Below are positions 36,821 to 45,640 of a DNA stretch of 64,000 nucleotides, one piece after another; the first letter of the stretch is position 1, and the number at the start of each line of letters is the position of its first letter. This DNA is from Bogoriella caseilytica (GTDB taxonomy: Bacteria > Actinomycetota > Actinomycetes > Actinomycetales > Actinomycetaceae): assembly GCF_003752405.1 (NCBI RefSeq), contig NZ_RKHK01000001.1, positions 1,054,001 through 1,118,000 on the forward strand. The letters are read 5' to 3'. A model generated the notes under the pieces. That model was given only the letters and a program-made list of their open reading frames with translations. It ran no database searches and had not been told where the DNA came from. Both the position numbers and the translations under genes were made by a program.

Positions 36821-37456
36821 ATGCGCCTGCACGTTGCGGATCACCCGCTGATCGCCCACAAGCTCACTCTGCTCCGCTCGAAGGAGACGCCGTCACCGAC
36901 CTTCCGGTTCCTGGTCGACGAGCTCGTCACGCTGCTGGCCTATGAGGCCACCCGCGACGTACGCGTGGTGCCGCACGAGATCGAGACCCCGGTCGCGAAG
37001 ACCACCGGCGTGCACATGGCTGAGCCGCGCCCCATCGTGGTGCCGGTGCTGCGGGCCGGCCTTGGCATGCTCGAGGGCATGACGCGCATCGTGCCCACCG
37101 CCGAGGTCGGGTTCCTCGGACTGCAGCGCGATGAGAGCACCTTCGAGGCGATCACCTACGCCAACCGGCTGCCGGACGACCTCACCGACCGCCAGTGTTT
37201 CGTGCTCGACCCGATGCTGGCCACCGGCCACACCATGGTCGCCTCCATCGAATACCTCCTCGAGCGCGGCGCCCGCGACGTCACCGCCATCTGCCTGCTC
37301 GCCGCCCCGGAAGGCCTGCAGGAGCTCGAGCGGAGCCTGGATCACCGCACGGAGGTGTCCGTGGTGACCGCCTCGGTGGATGAGCGACTGAACGAGAACA
37401 AGTACATCGTGCCGGGCCTGGGTGACGCCGGGGACCGCCTCTACGGCGTCGTCTGA
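36821..37456 (+). CDS. upp: Uracil phosphoribosyltransferase
   Basis: 211 residues from ATG 36821, normal family length. It begins [20 protein letters not shown]. It has the PRPP loop [20 protein letters not shown], the [10 protein letters not shown] segment, and the uracil-binding C-terminal [20 protein letters not shown]. It converts uracil and PRPP to UMP (pyrimidine salvage). Divergent from tadA with 71 bp between starts; the NCS2 permease at 32643-33956 probably supplies uracil. Confidence 0.97.
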   Translation: MRLHVADHPLIAHKLTLLRSKETPSPTFRFLVDELVTLLAYEATRDVRVVPHEIETPVAKTTGVHMAEPRPIVVPVLRAGLGMLEGMTRIVPTAEVGFLGLQRDESTFEAITYANRLPDDLTDRQCFVLDPMLATGHTMVASIEYLLERGARDVTAICLLAAPEGLQELERSLDHRTEVSVVTASVDERLNENKYIVPGLGDAGDRLYGVV

Positions 37457-37518
37457 GCTGAGCGCGCCGCCGGCCGGGCCCGGCTCAGCCGGCCGGGCCA
37501 GGCTCAGCACCCGATTCG

Positions 37519-37556
37519 TTGTCGATCCGGCCCTCATAGGGGCACGATCGACAACC
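37519..37556. repeat. Hairpin repeat, short type, copy 5
   Basis: Arms GTTGTCGATC (37519-37528) and GATCGACAAC (37547-37556), perfect, around CGGCCCTCATAGGGGCAC. It lies between the convergent upp and metZ stops (63 and 20 bp away). Against copy 2 it shows a compensatory pair change (C:G to T:A) in the arms. Confidence 0.75.
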
Positions 37557-37575
37557 GATCCGGGCTAGGCCAGCC

Positions 37576-38844
37576 TCAACCGCGCCGGGCCTCCAGCGCA
37601 CGCGCGAGGTCCTCACGCAGGTCCTCGACGTCCTCCAGGCCCACGGACAAGCGCACGGTGGTGTCCATGACGCCCATGGCCTCACGCTGCTCGGCCGGGA
37701 CGCGCATATGCGTGGTGGTGGCCGGATGGGTGACGAGGGTCTTGGCGTCCCCGAGATTCGTGGACAGGTCGATCACGCGCAATCCGTCGAGGAAGGCGAA
37801 GGTGCGTTCCACATCCCGCGAGCGCCCCGACGGCCCGGTCTCACGACCGTCGCCCTCCGACTCGAAGGTCACGGTCACCACAGATCCCCCGGCGCTCATC
37901 TGCCTGCCCGCCAGCTCACGCTGCGGGTGTGAATCGAGGAAGGGGTAACGCACCGAGGCCACGCCGGGCTGCTGCTCCAGCCACTGCGCGAGGTCCAGCG
38001 CCGCCGCGGACTGCGCCCGGATGCGCAGCGGCAGCGTCTCCAGGCCCTTGATCAGCACCCAGGCGTTGAAGGGCGAGAGCGTGGGCCCGGTCATCCGGTA
38101 CATGGTGCGGATGCGGCCCCCGATCAGCTTCTTCGACCCCAGGATCGCCCCGCCCATGGTGCGGCCCTGCCCATCGATGTGCTTGGTGGCGGAGTAGACC
38201 ACCAGATCAGCCCCCATGCTGAGCGGTTGCTGCAGGATGGGCGTGGCGAAGACGTTGTCCACCACCACGATCGCCCCGGCCTCGTGCGCGAGCTCGGCGA
38301 TGGCGCGCAGGTCGAGCACATCCTGCATCGGGTTCGAGGGCGTCTCGAGGAAGACGACGTCGGCCGGGGTGGCCAACGCGGTCTGCCACTGCTCGAGGTC
38401 GACGCCGGTGACGTAGTCGGTGTGCACGCCCCACCCGGCCATCACGTCGTCGAAAATCGTCAGCGTGGACCCGAAGAGTTCCCGGGCCGCCACGATCCGC
38501 GAGCCGGAGCGCACCAGGGCGGCGACGGCGGTGAACACCGCCGCCATGCCCGTGGAGGTGGCCAGGGCGTCCTCGGCGCCGTCGAGCAGGGCGAGGCGCT
38601 CCTCGAAGGTGCGGGTAGTGGGGTTGGAGTAGCGCGAGTAGGAGTAGCGCTCGATGTTCTCCGCGAAGGTGTCGGCCGCCTCGGCAGCGGTTCCGTAGAC
38701 GAAACCCTGGGTGAGGTACAGCGCCTCGGAGGTCTCCTGGAAGGCGCTGCGGCGCTGGCCGCCACGGACAGCGAGTGTGGCTGGGCGCAGGCCCTCAGGG
38801 TCGGGCGGACACGGGAGCTCAGGAGGGCACGGCACGTCAGTCAC
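37576..38844 (-). CDS. metZ: O-succinylhomoserine sulfhydrylase (Cys/Met metabolism PLP enzyme)
   Basis: 422 residues from GTG 38844. Fold-type I PLP enzyme: RYSNPTTRTFEERLALLDGA, DDVMAGWGVHTDYV, the cofactor-contact strand IVVVDNVFATP and PLP Lys in VYSATKHIDGQGR. The closing region (FLDGLRVIDLSTNLGDAKTL, then ARVP-type THMRVPAEQREAMGV) matches the MetZ subgroup. It makes homocysteine from an acylated homoserine and sulphide. Start lies 17 bp after the MFS stop, so it may be read through from the marR-MFS transcript. A GTG at 38835 is an alternative start. Confidence 0.92.
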   Translation of the reverse strand: MTDVPCPPELPCPPDPEGLRPATLAVRGGQRRSAFQETSEALYLTQGFVYGTAAEAADTFAENIERYSYSRYSNPTTRTFEERLALLDGAEDALATSTGMAAVFTAVAALVRSGSRIVAARELFGSTLTIFDDVMAGWGVHTDYVTGVDLEQWQTALATPADVVFLETPSNPMQDVLDLRAIAELAHEAGAIVVVDNVFATPILQQPLSMGADLVVYSATKHIDGQGRTMGGAILGSKKLIGGRIRTMYRMTGPTLSPFNAWVLIKGLETLPLRIRAQSAAALDLAQWLEQQPGVASVRYPFLDSHPQRELAGRQMSAGGSVVTVTFESEGDGRETGPSGRSRDVERTFAFLDGLRVIDLSTNLGDAKTLVTHPATTTHMRVPAEQREAMGVMDTTVRLSVGLEDVEDLREDLARALEARRG

Positions 38845-38861
38845 CAGGCCAGTGTGCCGGG

Positions 38862-40478
38862 TCAGCCCTCCCCTGGCGCCTTCGCTGCGGTCTTGCTCGC
38901 ATCGCGAGATGGCAGCGGATCCTTCCACGAGCTGCGCAATCGCGTGGCGCGCATGAAGGAGGCCGCGATCAGGCCCACCAGTGCAGCACCCGCGGCGACC
39001 AGGAAGGGCAGACCCACGCCGTCGCCGTAGGCCAGACGGACCGCCTCGGTGGCGCGAGCGGGCAGTTGCGAGAGGTCGAGTGAGCTGACGTCCACCCCGG
39101 AGATCCCGCGATCGGAGAGTTCCTCCCCGGCGATGTCAGCGACCCGCAGGGCGTACAGCACGCCGAGCACCTGGATCCCGGCTGCGCCGCCGAGGGTGCG
39201 GAAGAAGGTGACCGTGGCCGTGGCGGCCCCGACGTCGCCCAGGGTGTTGGAGTTCTGCACCGCGACCAGCATATTCTGCATGGTGGCGCCCAGGCCCGCG
39301 CCCACCAGCGCCAGGAAGACCCCCACCAACCACAGCGGCGTCTCTTGACGGGCGAAGAGCCCGAGCAGCGCCAACCCGAGCGTCATCAGCCCCATGCCGC
39401 CGACCACGTAGCGCTTCCAGGTCCCCGAGCGGCTCACGAGGTTGCCGGTGACCGAGGAGGTGATCAGGAGCCCGCCCATCAGGGGCAGGGTGAGCCAGCC
39501 GGCAATCATCGGATCGAAGCCGCGGCCGATCTGGAAGTACTGCAGGATCAGCACGTTGATGCCGAACAGGGCGGTGCCCATGGCCACGTTGGCGATGATC
39601 GCCAGGATCGTGGAGCGGTCGCCCAGGATGTACAGCGGCACCACCGGTTCGCTCACCCGGCGCTCCACCAGGACGAAGGCCACCGCGGCCACCAGCGCTC
39701 CGGCCAGCAGGGCACCGGACTGCCAGGACACCCAGCCGAAGGAGTCTCCGGCGAAGGAGATCACCAGCAGGAACAGGGCCGCAGCCAGCGCCACGAGCAC
39801 CGAGCCGCCCCAGTCGACCTTGGCGTCCTCACGCCCTGAGGGCGGCACCTGCAGCCGGCGGGCGAGGACGACGGTGGCGATGAGGGTGAAGGGCAGCATG
39901 ACCCAGAAGCACCAGCGCCACCCCAGGCCCGGCGTGGCCACGATCAGACCGCCGATCAGCGGCGCGGAGACCGTGGCGCCGGCAAAGACCGAGCCCACGT
40001 AGACGTTGTAGCGACCGCGCTGACGCGGCGGGACGATCGTGGAGATCGTGATCTGGACCAGCACCATGATCGAACCCATGCCCACGCCCTGGATCACGCG
40101 CACGGCGATGAGCATCTCGGGCGAGACCGAGAAACCGGCGAGCAGCGAGCCGGTGGCGAAGATGATGAGGGCCCCGAGCAGCAGCCGCTTCTTGTCGTAC
40201 AGGTCGGCGAGCTTGCCCGCGATGGGTGTGGTGGCGCACTGGGCGAGGATCGCCGCCGTCATGATCCACGTGTACTGGCGCTGCGTGCCGCCGATCTCCG
40301 AAGCGATCACCGGCAGCGCATTGCCCACGATCAGGGAGGACACCGAGCCCATGAACATCGCCAGCAGCAGTCCGGTGAGGACCTTGAGGACCTGACGGTG
40401 CTGCTGGTGTGCCGCCGCCGCGGCCTCGGGGGTCATACCGGCGTAGGCGCGCCGTTCGGTGAGGTCGCCGCTCCTCAT
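38862..40478 (-). CDS. MFS drug-efflux transporter (DHA2/EmrB-QacA family)
   Basis: 538 residues from ATG 40478, which overlaps the marR stop by 4 nt; the frame extends upstream through marR without meaning. About 14 transmembrane helices. Family features: helix 1 LLLAMFMGSVSSLIVGNALP, the A-like motif GKLADLYDKKRLLL between helices 2 and 3, and motif C-like GVGMGSIMVLVQI. Exports toxic compounds by proton antiport. Control by the coupled MarR-type repressor is likely. Confidence 0.92.
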   Translation of the reverse strand: MRSGDLTERRAYAGMTPEAAAAAHQQHRQVLKVLTGLLLAMFMGSVSSLIVGNALPVIASEIGGTQRQYTWIMTAAILAQCATTPIAGKLADLYDKKRLLLGALIIFATGSLLAGFSVSPEMLIAVRVIQGVGMGSIMVLVQITISTIVPPRQRGRYNVYVGSVFAGATVSAPLIGGLIVATPGLGWRWCFWVMLPFTLIATVVLARRLQVPPSGREDAKVDWGGSVLVALAAALFLLVISFAGDSFGWVSWQSGALLAGALVAAVAFVLVERRVSEPVVPLYILGDRSTILAIIANVAMGTALFGINVLILQYFQIGRGFDPMIAGWLTLPLMGGLLITSSVTGNLVSRSGTWKRYVVGGMGLMTLGLALLGLFARQETPLWLVGVFLALVGAGLGATMQNMLVAVQNSNTLGDVGAATATVTFFRTLGGAAGIQVLGVLYALRVADIAGEELSDRGISGVDVSSLDLSQLPARATEAVRLAYGDGVGLPFLVAAGAALVGLIAASFMRATRLRSSWKDPLPSRDASKTAAKAPGEG

Positions 40479-41107
40479 GCGTCGCCGCGTTTGGCAGCCT
40501 GCTCCGGGGCAGACTCGGTGGAGGCCGTCTCCTTGCTCACCTGGTGGGCGATGTAGTCGTAGTACGGCTGGATGGCCTCGGTGAAGGCCTCGATGTCCTC
40601 GGTGAAGCGCACCACCCGCTCGGTGGGCCAGTCCTGCAAGGCCTCGGAGAAGACCGCCATGTGGTGGCGGCGTAGCTCCGCGAGGTGAGCGTGGCCCTGC
40701 TCGGAGAGCGTGACCAGGGAGGCGCGGGCGTCCTCGGGATCGGGACGGCGGGAGACCAGGCCCTCCTTCTCGAGGGCGGCCACCTGGCGGCTGGCCACGG
40801 AGGGATCCACGAGTTGCTTCTCGGCCAGGCGGGCCACGCGGCACTCACCCAGACGGCGCAGCGCGAAGAGCACCTGAGCCTGAGTGGTCTGCAGGCCGTG
40901 TGCCTGAGCCACGACGATCGAGGAACTGCGCATCCGACGCATCAGGGCGCGCACCTCGTGCAACAGCGCCTCGGTGGCTTCGGGGCGGCCGTCGCTCGCG
41001 CCGCTCTGAGCCACACCACTTTCCGGCGCGCGACCTGCCGGCGCGCGGCCGGGCCCGGCGTCAGCCGCGTCGGGGCCTGTCGTGCCATCCATCTCAGAGG
41101 AACTCAC
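40475..41107 (-). CDS. MarR-family transcriptional regulator
   Basis: 210 residues. A disordered Gly/Ala/Pro-rich N-terminus (1-44) precedes the MarR winged helix: LFALRRLGECRVARLAEKQL, VDPSVASRQVAALEKEGLVS, and the wing RRPDPEDARASLVTLSEQG. The C-terminal dimerisation helix ends ALQDWPTERVVRFTEDIEAF. Such proteins repress efflux genes and are released by phenolic or cationic ligands. It shares a transcript with the MFS pump (ATGA overlap). A TGCA-N3-TGCA palindrome at 41128-41138 just upstream is a candidate operator. Confidence 0.9.
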   Translation of the reverse strand: MSSSEMDGTTGPDAADAGPGRAPAGRAPESGVAQSGASDGRPEATEALLHEVRALMRRMRSSSIVVAQAHGLQTTQAQVLFALRRLGECRVARLAEKQLVDPSVASRQVAALEKEGLVSRRPDPEDARASLVTLSEQGHAHLAELRRHHMAVFSEALQDWPTERVVRFTEDIEAFTEAIQPYYDYIAHQVSKETASTESAPEQAAKRGDA

Positions 41108-41127
41108 CCCGCGATCCTAACGTGCGT

Positions 41128-41138
41128 GCATCGTGCAT
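41128..41138. promoter_or_regulatory. Candidate MarR operator upstream of marR
   Basis: TGCATCGTGCA, an inverted pair of TGCA with a 3-nt centre, about 20 bp upstream of the marR start and next to a TAGGAT -10-like hexamer on the minus strand. Assigned by position and symmetry only. Confidence 0.3.
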
Positions 41139-41208
41139 GTATTCAGTTGCGGTGATGGAGCTTGTGATCTTCGTCCAGCAGCCTGCGCCTCACGCCTAGG
41201 CTGATGGC

Positions 41209-42456
41209 ATGCGCCCTGTGGTCGAGCCCGGCCCCGAGCTCACCCGCGCGCAGCTGCAGCGCTACTCCCGCCATATCCTGCTCGGCCCGATCGGTCGGGA
41301 CGGGCAGCGCCGTCTGCTCCATGCCCGCGTCGCAGTGGTCGGCGCAGGCGGACTTGGGGCTCCGGTGATCCAGTACCTGGCAGCCGCCGGCATCGGCCGG
41401 CTGACCGTGATCGACGACGACGTCGTGGAGGCGAGCAATCTCCAGCGCCAGGTCATCCACTCCCAGGCCACCCTCGGGCGACCCAAGGCCACCTCCGCCG
41501 CCGAGGCAGCCTCGTCGCTGAACCCCGACGTCACGGTCACGGCCCGGCAGGTTCGGCTGGAGCAGGCCAATGCGACCGAACTCCTCGGCGGCCATGACCT
41601 GGTGATTGACGGCACGGACAACTTCCCCACCCGCTACCTCATCTCCGACGTCTGCGCCGAGCTGGGCCTGCCCGTGGTGTGGGGCTCGATCCTGCGCTTC
41701 GATGCCCAGGTCTCGGTCTTCTGGGCGGGTGAAGCCGCCGAGCCGCAGGTGACGCTGCGCGACCTCTTTCCCCACCCGCCGGACGAGGGCACCACACCCT
41801 CCTGCGGTGAGGCCGGCGTGTTGGGGGCCATGTGCGGGCAGGTGGGCTCGGTGATGGCCACTGAAGCCATCAAGCTCCTCACCGGCGCCGGGCAGACGCT
41901 GCTCGGGCGGATCCTCGTCCTGGACGCCCTCACCCAACGATGGCGGGAGATCCCCCTGCAGCCTCCCGCTGCGCCCCGTGATGAGCGGTCCCGTGGGGCG
42001 TTCGCGGCCGACCCGCCCCCTAAGGCCCGGATCGTTGAGGACCCGCCCGCCGAGGTGCCCGCCATCGACGTCCTTGAGCTACAGCGGCGACTGGCCGCCC
42101 GCGACCGCAGCGGCCCTTCCACCGTGCTGATCGACGTACGGGAGGCCCCCGAGCGCGAGATCGCCGTCATCCCCGGCGCCGTGCACGTGCCGCTCGAGGA
42201 GATCCTTCGCGCGCCGGCCGCAGCGATCGGGCACGTGCTTGACGAGGCTGAGCGGGACGAGGCGGAGCGAACCAAGGCTGAGCGGGACGAGGCCGGGCAC
42301 GACGGCCCACCCGAGGTCCTGGTCCACTGCCGTTCCGGCCAGCGTTCGGCTCGCGCCGTGGTGGCCCTGCGCGCAGCCGGGATCCCGGCAGTGACCGTGA
42401 CCGGTGGCATCCTGGCGTGGGGCGAGCAGATCGACCCCACCCTGGCGCGGTACTGA
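41209..42456 (+). CDS. moeZ: MoeZ-like adenylyltransferase-rhodanese fusion
   Basis: 415 residues. N-terminal ThiF/MoeB domain (about 1-250): RYSRHILLGPIGRDGQRRL, nucleotide loop VVGAGGLGAP, DGTDNFPTRYLISDV, and SCGEAGVLGAMCGQVG. C-terminal rhodanese domain (about 285-412) with active-site loop VHCRSGQRSA. It adenylates the C-terminus of small sulphur-carrier proteins (MoaD, CysO) and loads sulphur onto them. The rhodanese domain is interrupted near residues 343-365 by a charged repeat (EAERDEAERTKAERDEAG), encoded by an 18-bp direct DNA repeat. First of a molybdenum-cofactor group. Confidence 0.9.
   Translation: MRPVVEPGPELTRAQLQRYSRHILLGPIGRDGQRRLLHARVAVVGAGGLGAPVIQYLAAAGIGRLTVIDDDVVEASNLQRQVIHSQATLGRPKATSAAEAASSLNPDVTVTARQVRLEQANATELLGGHDLVIDGTDNFPTRYLISDVCAELGLPVVWGSILRFDAQVSVFWAGEAAEPQVTLRDLFPHPPDEGTTPSCGEAGVLGAMCGQVGSVMATEAIKLLTGAGQTLLGRILVLDALTQRWREIPLQPPAAPRDERSRGAFAADPPPKARIVEDPPAEVPAIDVLELQRRLAARDRSGPSTVLIDVREAPEREIAVIPGAVHVPLEEILRAPAAAIGHVLDEAERDEAERTKAERDEAGHDGPPEVLVHCRSGQRSARAVVALRAAGIPAVTVTGGILAWGEQIDPTLARY
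42246..42293. repeat. 18-bp direct repeat inside moeZ
   Basis: GGCTGAGCGGGACGAGGC at 42246-42263 and 42276-42293, 30 bp apart and in frame, encoding the repeated AERDEA segment in the rhodanese domain. Looks like slippage expansion of a surface loop. Confidence 0.8.
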
Positions 42457-42513
42457 CGTCGACCGCCCCAGCGGCAGCACACGTCCCATCCCGCGACACC
42501 GGCAAGGAGCTCC

Positions 42514-43803
42514 GTGATCACCGTCGAGGAACACCTCTCCCGCATCCTGGGCACGGTCCGCCCGCTACCAGTCCGTGAGGTTCCCCTGCTGGAGAGCCGC
42601 GGAACGCTCCTGGCCGCCGACGTCACGGCCACACTCGCCGTCCCGCCCTTCGACAACTCCGCGATGGATGGCTTCGCGGTGCGCTGCGCCGACGTGGAGC
42701 ACGCCTCGGCCGAGCGGCCTGTCACGCTCACCGTCATCGGCGACATCCCGGCCGGGGCGCGTGAGCTTCCCGCCGTCGCGGCCGGTGAGGCCGCGCGGAT
42801 CATGACCGGGGCCCCCATGCCTCCGGGCGCCGACGGCGTGGTGAAGGTGGAAGACACGGACCAGGCAGCCGGGCCGGCAGGCGGGCGGGAGCTCCCGTCC
42901 GCGGTGCGGATCGTCGCCCCGGCCCGCGAGCGCATCCGGCGCCGCGGCGAGGACCTCGACCCCGGTGACCCGGTGCTCCGGGCGGGAATCTTCATCGGCC
43001 CGCGCGCCATCGCGGCCGCAGCCTCGACCGGCCACGCCGTCCTGCCGGTGCGCCCCCGCCCCCGGGTGGGGGTGCTCGCCACCGGCGATGAGCTCACCGA
43101 TCCCGGCCTCACGCCGGGCCCCGGCCAGATCCCGGACTCGAACTCGGTGCTCCTGCTCTCGCTACTGGAGGTCCTGGGCGCCACGCCCGTACCGATGGGC
43201 CGCGTCGGCGACGAACCGGCTGAACTGCAGTCCCTGCTCAGCACCCGGCTCGGCGAGATCGATGCGCTGATCACCACCGGTGGGGTCAGCGCCGGCACCT
43301 ACGACGTCGTCAAGGAGGTGCTGAGCGAGCGCGGCGGCGTGGAGTTCGTCGCGGTGGCCATGCAGCCGGGCAAACCGCAGGGCTTCGGGGAGCTCAGCGA
43401 CGGCGAGCGCACGGTGCCGATCTTCTGCCTGCCCGGAAACCCGGTGAGCGTCTTCGTCTCCGTCATGGTGCTGGTCACGCCGGCCCTGGAGGTGCTCAGC
43501 GGCTGGACGGACGGCGGGCCGCCGGAGCCCTTCCTCGTCGACGCCGTCGCCGCCGAGGGCTGGCGTTGCCCTCCCGGTCGGCGGCAGTACCTGCCGGTCA
43601 CCCTGGAGATCCCGGAGGCAGGCGACGCTGCCGACGAAGTCGGGCGGGACGTCGGCGAGGAGCTGCTGCGCGTCCGCCCGGTCTCCGGCTCCGGATCCCA
43701 CCTCGTGGCCTCCCTCGCCCGAGCCGAGGCGCTGGCCGTGATCGAGTCCGATGTGGAGCAGATCGAGCCGGGCGACGCGGTGCGCGTCATGATGGTGCCG
43801 TGA
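42514..43803 (+). CDS. moeA: Molybdopterin molybdotransferase MoeA
   Basis: 429 residues from GTG 42514 with AGGAG 5 nt upstream. N-terminal domains carry PPFDNSAMDGFAVR and RIMTGAPMPPGADGVVKVED; the MoCF-type domain III has VLATGDEL, PDSNSVLLLSLLEVLG and TTGGVSAGTYDVVKEVL; CLPGNPVSVFVS precedes C-terminal domain IV. It inserts molybdate into adenylated molybdopterin. Stop overlaps the moaC start (GTGA). Confidence 0.96.
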   Translation: MITVEEHLSRILGTVRPLPVREVPLLESRGTLLAADVTATLAVPPFDNSAMDGFAVRCADVEHASAERPVTLTVIGDIPAGARELPAVAAGEAARIMTGAPMPPGADGVVKVEDTDQAAGPAGGRELPSAVRIVAPARERIRRRGEDLDPGDPVLRAGIFIGPRAIAAAASTGHAVLPVRPRPRVGVLATGDELTDPGLTPGPGQIPDSNSVLLLSLLEVLGATPVPMGRVGDEPAELQSLLSTRLGEIDALITTGGVSAGTYDVVKEVLSERGGVEFVAVAMQPGKPQGFGELSDGERTVPIFCLPGNPVSVFVSVMVLVTPALEVLSGWTDGGPPEPFLVDAVAAEGWRCPPGRRQYLPVTLEIPEAGDAADEVGRDVGEELLRVRPVSGSGSHLVASLARAEALAVIESDVEQIEPGDAVRVMMVP

Positions 43804-44270
43804 AGTTCACCCACCTGGACGACGCCGGCCAAGCCCGGATGGTCGATGTCACCGCGAAGCAACCCACCGTGCGCGAGGCCGTGGCCCGCGGCGAGGTGCG
43901 CTGTTCGGCCGAGGTGATGGCCGCGCTGCGTGAGGGCACGGTGCCCAAGGGTGATGCGCTGGCCGTCGCCCGGATCGCCGGTATCGCTGCGGCGAAGCGC
44001 ACCCCGGAGTTGCTGCCCCTGGCGCATGTGATCGGCGTGCACGGCGCCGCGGTGGACCTGGAGCTGGCTGCGGACCGCGTGCTCATCACCGCCACCGTGC
44101 GCACCGCGGATCGCACCGGGGTGGAGATGGAGGCCATGACGGCGGTGTCCGTGGCTGCACTGGCCGTGGTCGACATGGTCAAGGGTGTGGATCGTTCGGC
44201 CGAGATCGCCTCGGTGCGAGTCGTCGCGAAGTCCGGTGGGCGATCCGGGGACTGGCGCCGGGGCGAGTGA
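43800..44270 (+). CDS. moaC: Cyclic pyranopterin monophosphate synthase MoaC
   Basis: 156 residues from GTG 43800, overlapping the moeA stop by 4 nt. Family motifs: FTHLDDAGQARMVDVTAKQP at the start, GIAAAKRTPELLPLAHVI, and VEMEAMTAVSVAALAVVDMV with the catalytic KGVDR region. It converts the MoaA product to cyclic pyranopterin monophosphate early in cofactor synthesis. moaA, moaD and moaE are not in the window. Confidence 0.97.
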   Translation: MKFTHLDDAGQARMVDVTAKQPTVREAVARGEVRCSAEVMAALREGTVPKGDALAVARIAGIAAAKRTPELLPLAHVIGVHGAAVDLELAADRVLITATVRTADRTGVEMEAMTAVSVAALAVVDMVKGVDRSAEIASVRVVAKSGGRSGDWRRGE

Positions 44271-44332
44271 CCGGCCCAGGCCCTGCGGCCCCGGCCTTCC
44301 CCTGCAACGACCTCACTCCCCCTGCGTTGACT

Positions 44333-44400
44333 GCGCCAGTTACTCGAGACCGCTCTACTTCTGAGGGCCTGTACGTGGCGCGCTCGTGAGTAACTGGCGC
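44333..44400. repeat. Long hairpin repeat before the AlkD-like gene (copy A)
   Basis: Perfect 13-nt arms GCGCCAGTTACTC (44333-44345) and GAGTAACTGGCGC (44388-44400) around GACCGCTC...CTTCTGAGGGCCTG...GTGGCGCGCT. It lies 62 bp past the moaC stop and 25 bp before the AlkD-like start. A second copy with most of this sequence follows that gene at 45563. Confidence 0.75.
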
Positions 44401-44425
44401 GCTCGTCGTGATGGAGGATGTCCCC

Positions 44426-45532
44426 ATGCCCCTCGCAGACGACCTGATCGGACGCCCCGCCGCCCTCACCCTGTCCGAGGCGATTCAAGCCGTGGTGCCG
44501 GGGCGGCGGCTGCGCGAACTGCCCCGAGCCGCCGACTCGCTCGACACGCTGTCGCTGCGCGAACGCGCGGACCTGCTTCGCGACGCACTGCTCGCCGACC
44601 TCCCCGGCAACTACTCGGACTTGGCGGAGGTAGTGCGCTCCGCCGGCCAGCGCGAGGACTTCACCGGATGGCTCATCTGGCCCGTGACCAGCGCGATCGC
44701 CACTCGCGCAATCCAGGAAGAGACCGATGCCGCCTTCACCGATGCGATGGCCTTGCTCGCGGAACTCACTGGCCGGCTCACCGCGGAGTTCTCCATCCGC
44801 GCGCTGCTCCTCCACGACCTCGATCGGGCGCTGACCATCATCACCGGCTGGACGAACTCCGAGGACGAGCACGTGCGCCGTCTGGCCAGTGAAGGAACCC
44901 GCCCCTATCTGCCATGGGCCGTGCGGATTCCCGAGATGCTCGCCCGGACCGGCGTCACCGTGCCCATCCTCGATGCGCTCTACCGGGACGAGAGCGCCTA
45001 CGTGCGCCGCTCGGTCGCGAACCATCTCAACGACCTGAGCCGCGACACTCCCGATCTTGTCGTCGAGACGGCTCGTCGCTGGCTCGAGGCACCCACCTCG
45101 ACCACGCCTGCGCTCGTGCGGCATGGTCTGCGCACCCTCATCAAGGGCGGCCACCCCGACGCCCTGGCCCTGCTCGGATTCGCCCCCGCCTCGGTCGACG
45201 TCGACGGCCCGCACCTCACCGGTTCCCCCGTTCCCTGGGGCGGCCAGATCCAGTTCACCGCCACGATCCGCAACACCGGCACCGAGAACGCCCGCCTTGC
45301 CATCGACTACGCCGTCCACCACCGCAGGGCGAACGGCACCCTGAGCGCGAAGGTTTTCAAACTCACCACGGGTGAGCTCTCCCCGGGCGAGGAGATGATG
45401 ATCGCGAGGAAGCACTCCTTCCGGCCGATCACCACGCGCCGCTACTACCCCGGCGGGCACGCCATCGCCCTCCACGTGAACGGGATCGCGACAGCCCCGG
45501 TGCCCTTCGAACTGCTACCGGCCACGGAGTGA
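44426..45532 (+). CDS. AlkD-like HEAT-repeat protein (DNA alkylation repair family)
   Basis: 368 residues from ATG 44426, with GGAGG at 44413-44417; an ATG at 44411 overlaps that site. The first 250 residues are helical HEAT-like repeats as in AlkD-family glycosylases (AEFSIRALLLHDLDRALTII, SEDEHVRRLASEGTRPYLPW, YVRRSVANHLNDLSRDTPDL). The last 100 residues form a predicted Ig-like beta-domain. AlkD proteins remove bulky cationic lesions such as 3- and 7-methylpurines; activity of this longer subgroup is unproven. Bracketed by two related repeats and inserted between moaC and mogA. Confidence 0.85.
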   Translation: MPLADDLIGRPAALTLSEAIQAVVPGRRLRELPRAADSLDTLSLRERADLLRDALLADLPGNYSDLAEVVRSAGQREDFTGWLIWPVTSAIATRAIQEETDAAFTDAMALLAELTGRLTAEFSIRALLLHDLDRALTIITGWTNSEDEHVRRLASEGTRPYLPWAVRIPEMLARTGVTVPILDALYRDESAYVRRSVANHLNDLSRDTPDLVVETARRWLEAPTSTTPALVRHGLRTLIKGGHPDALALLGFAPASVDVDGPHLTGSPVPWGGQIQFTATIRNTGTENARLAIDYAVHHRRANGTLSAKVFKLTTGELSPGEEMMIARKHSFRPITTRRYYPGGHAIALHVNGIATAPVPFELLPATE

Positions 45533-45562
45533 CCCGAGAGCTGACGAGACCACCCGTCGTGC

Positions 45563-45620
45563 GCGCCAGCTACTCGCGACCGCTCCGCTCATGGGGCCCT
45601 GCAAGTGGCGCGCTGACGAG
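45563..45620. repeat. Long hairpin repeat after the AlkD-like gene (copy B, degenerate)
   Basis: GCGCCAGCTACTCGCGACCGC at its start and CATGGGGCC...AAGTGGCGCGCT inside align with copy A (44333) base for base over most of the length. The right arm keeps only CGAGT. Same orientation as copy A. It starts 30 bp past the stop. Confidence 0.65.
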
Positions 45621-45640
45621 TGTGGGGCCAGCACCTCCGT

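Noticed and set aside
38845-38861. SAM riboswitch or similar control before metZ
   Set aside because: Only 17 bp separate metZ from the MFS stop, too short for any riboswitch.
40479-40844. Long N-terminal extension of the MFS transporter
   Set aside because: The extra codons are the marR gene read in another frame; the ATGA overlap gives the real start.
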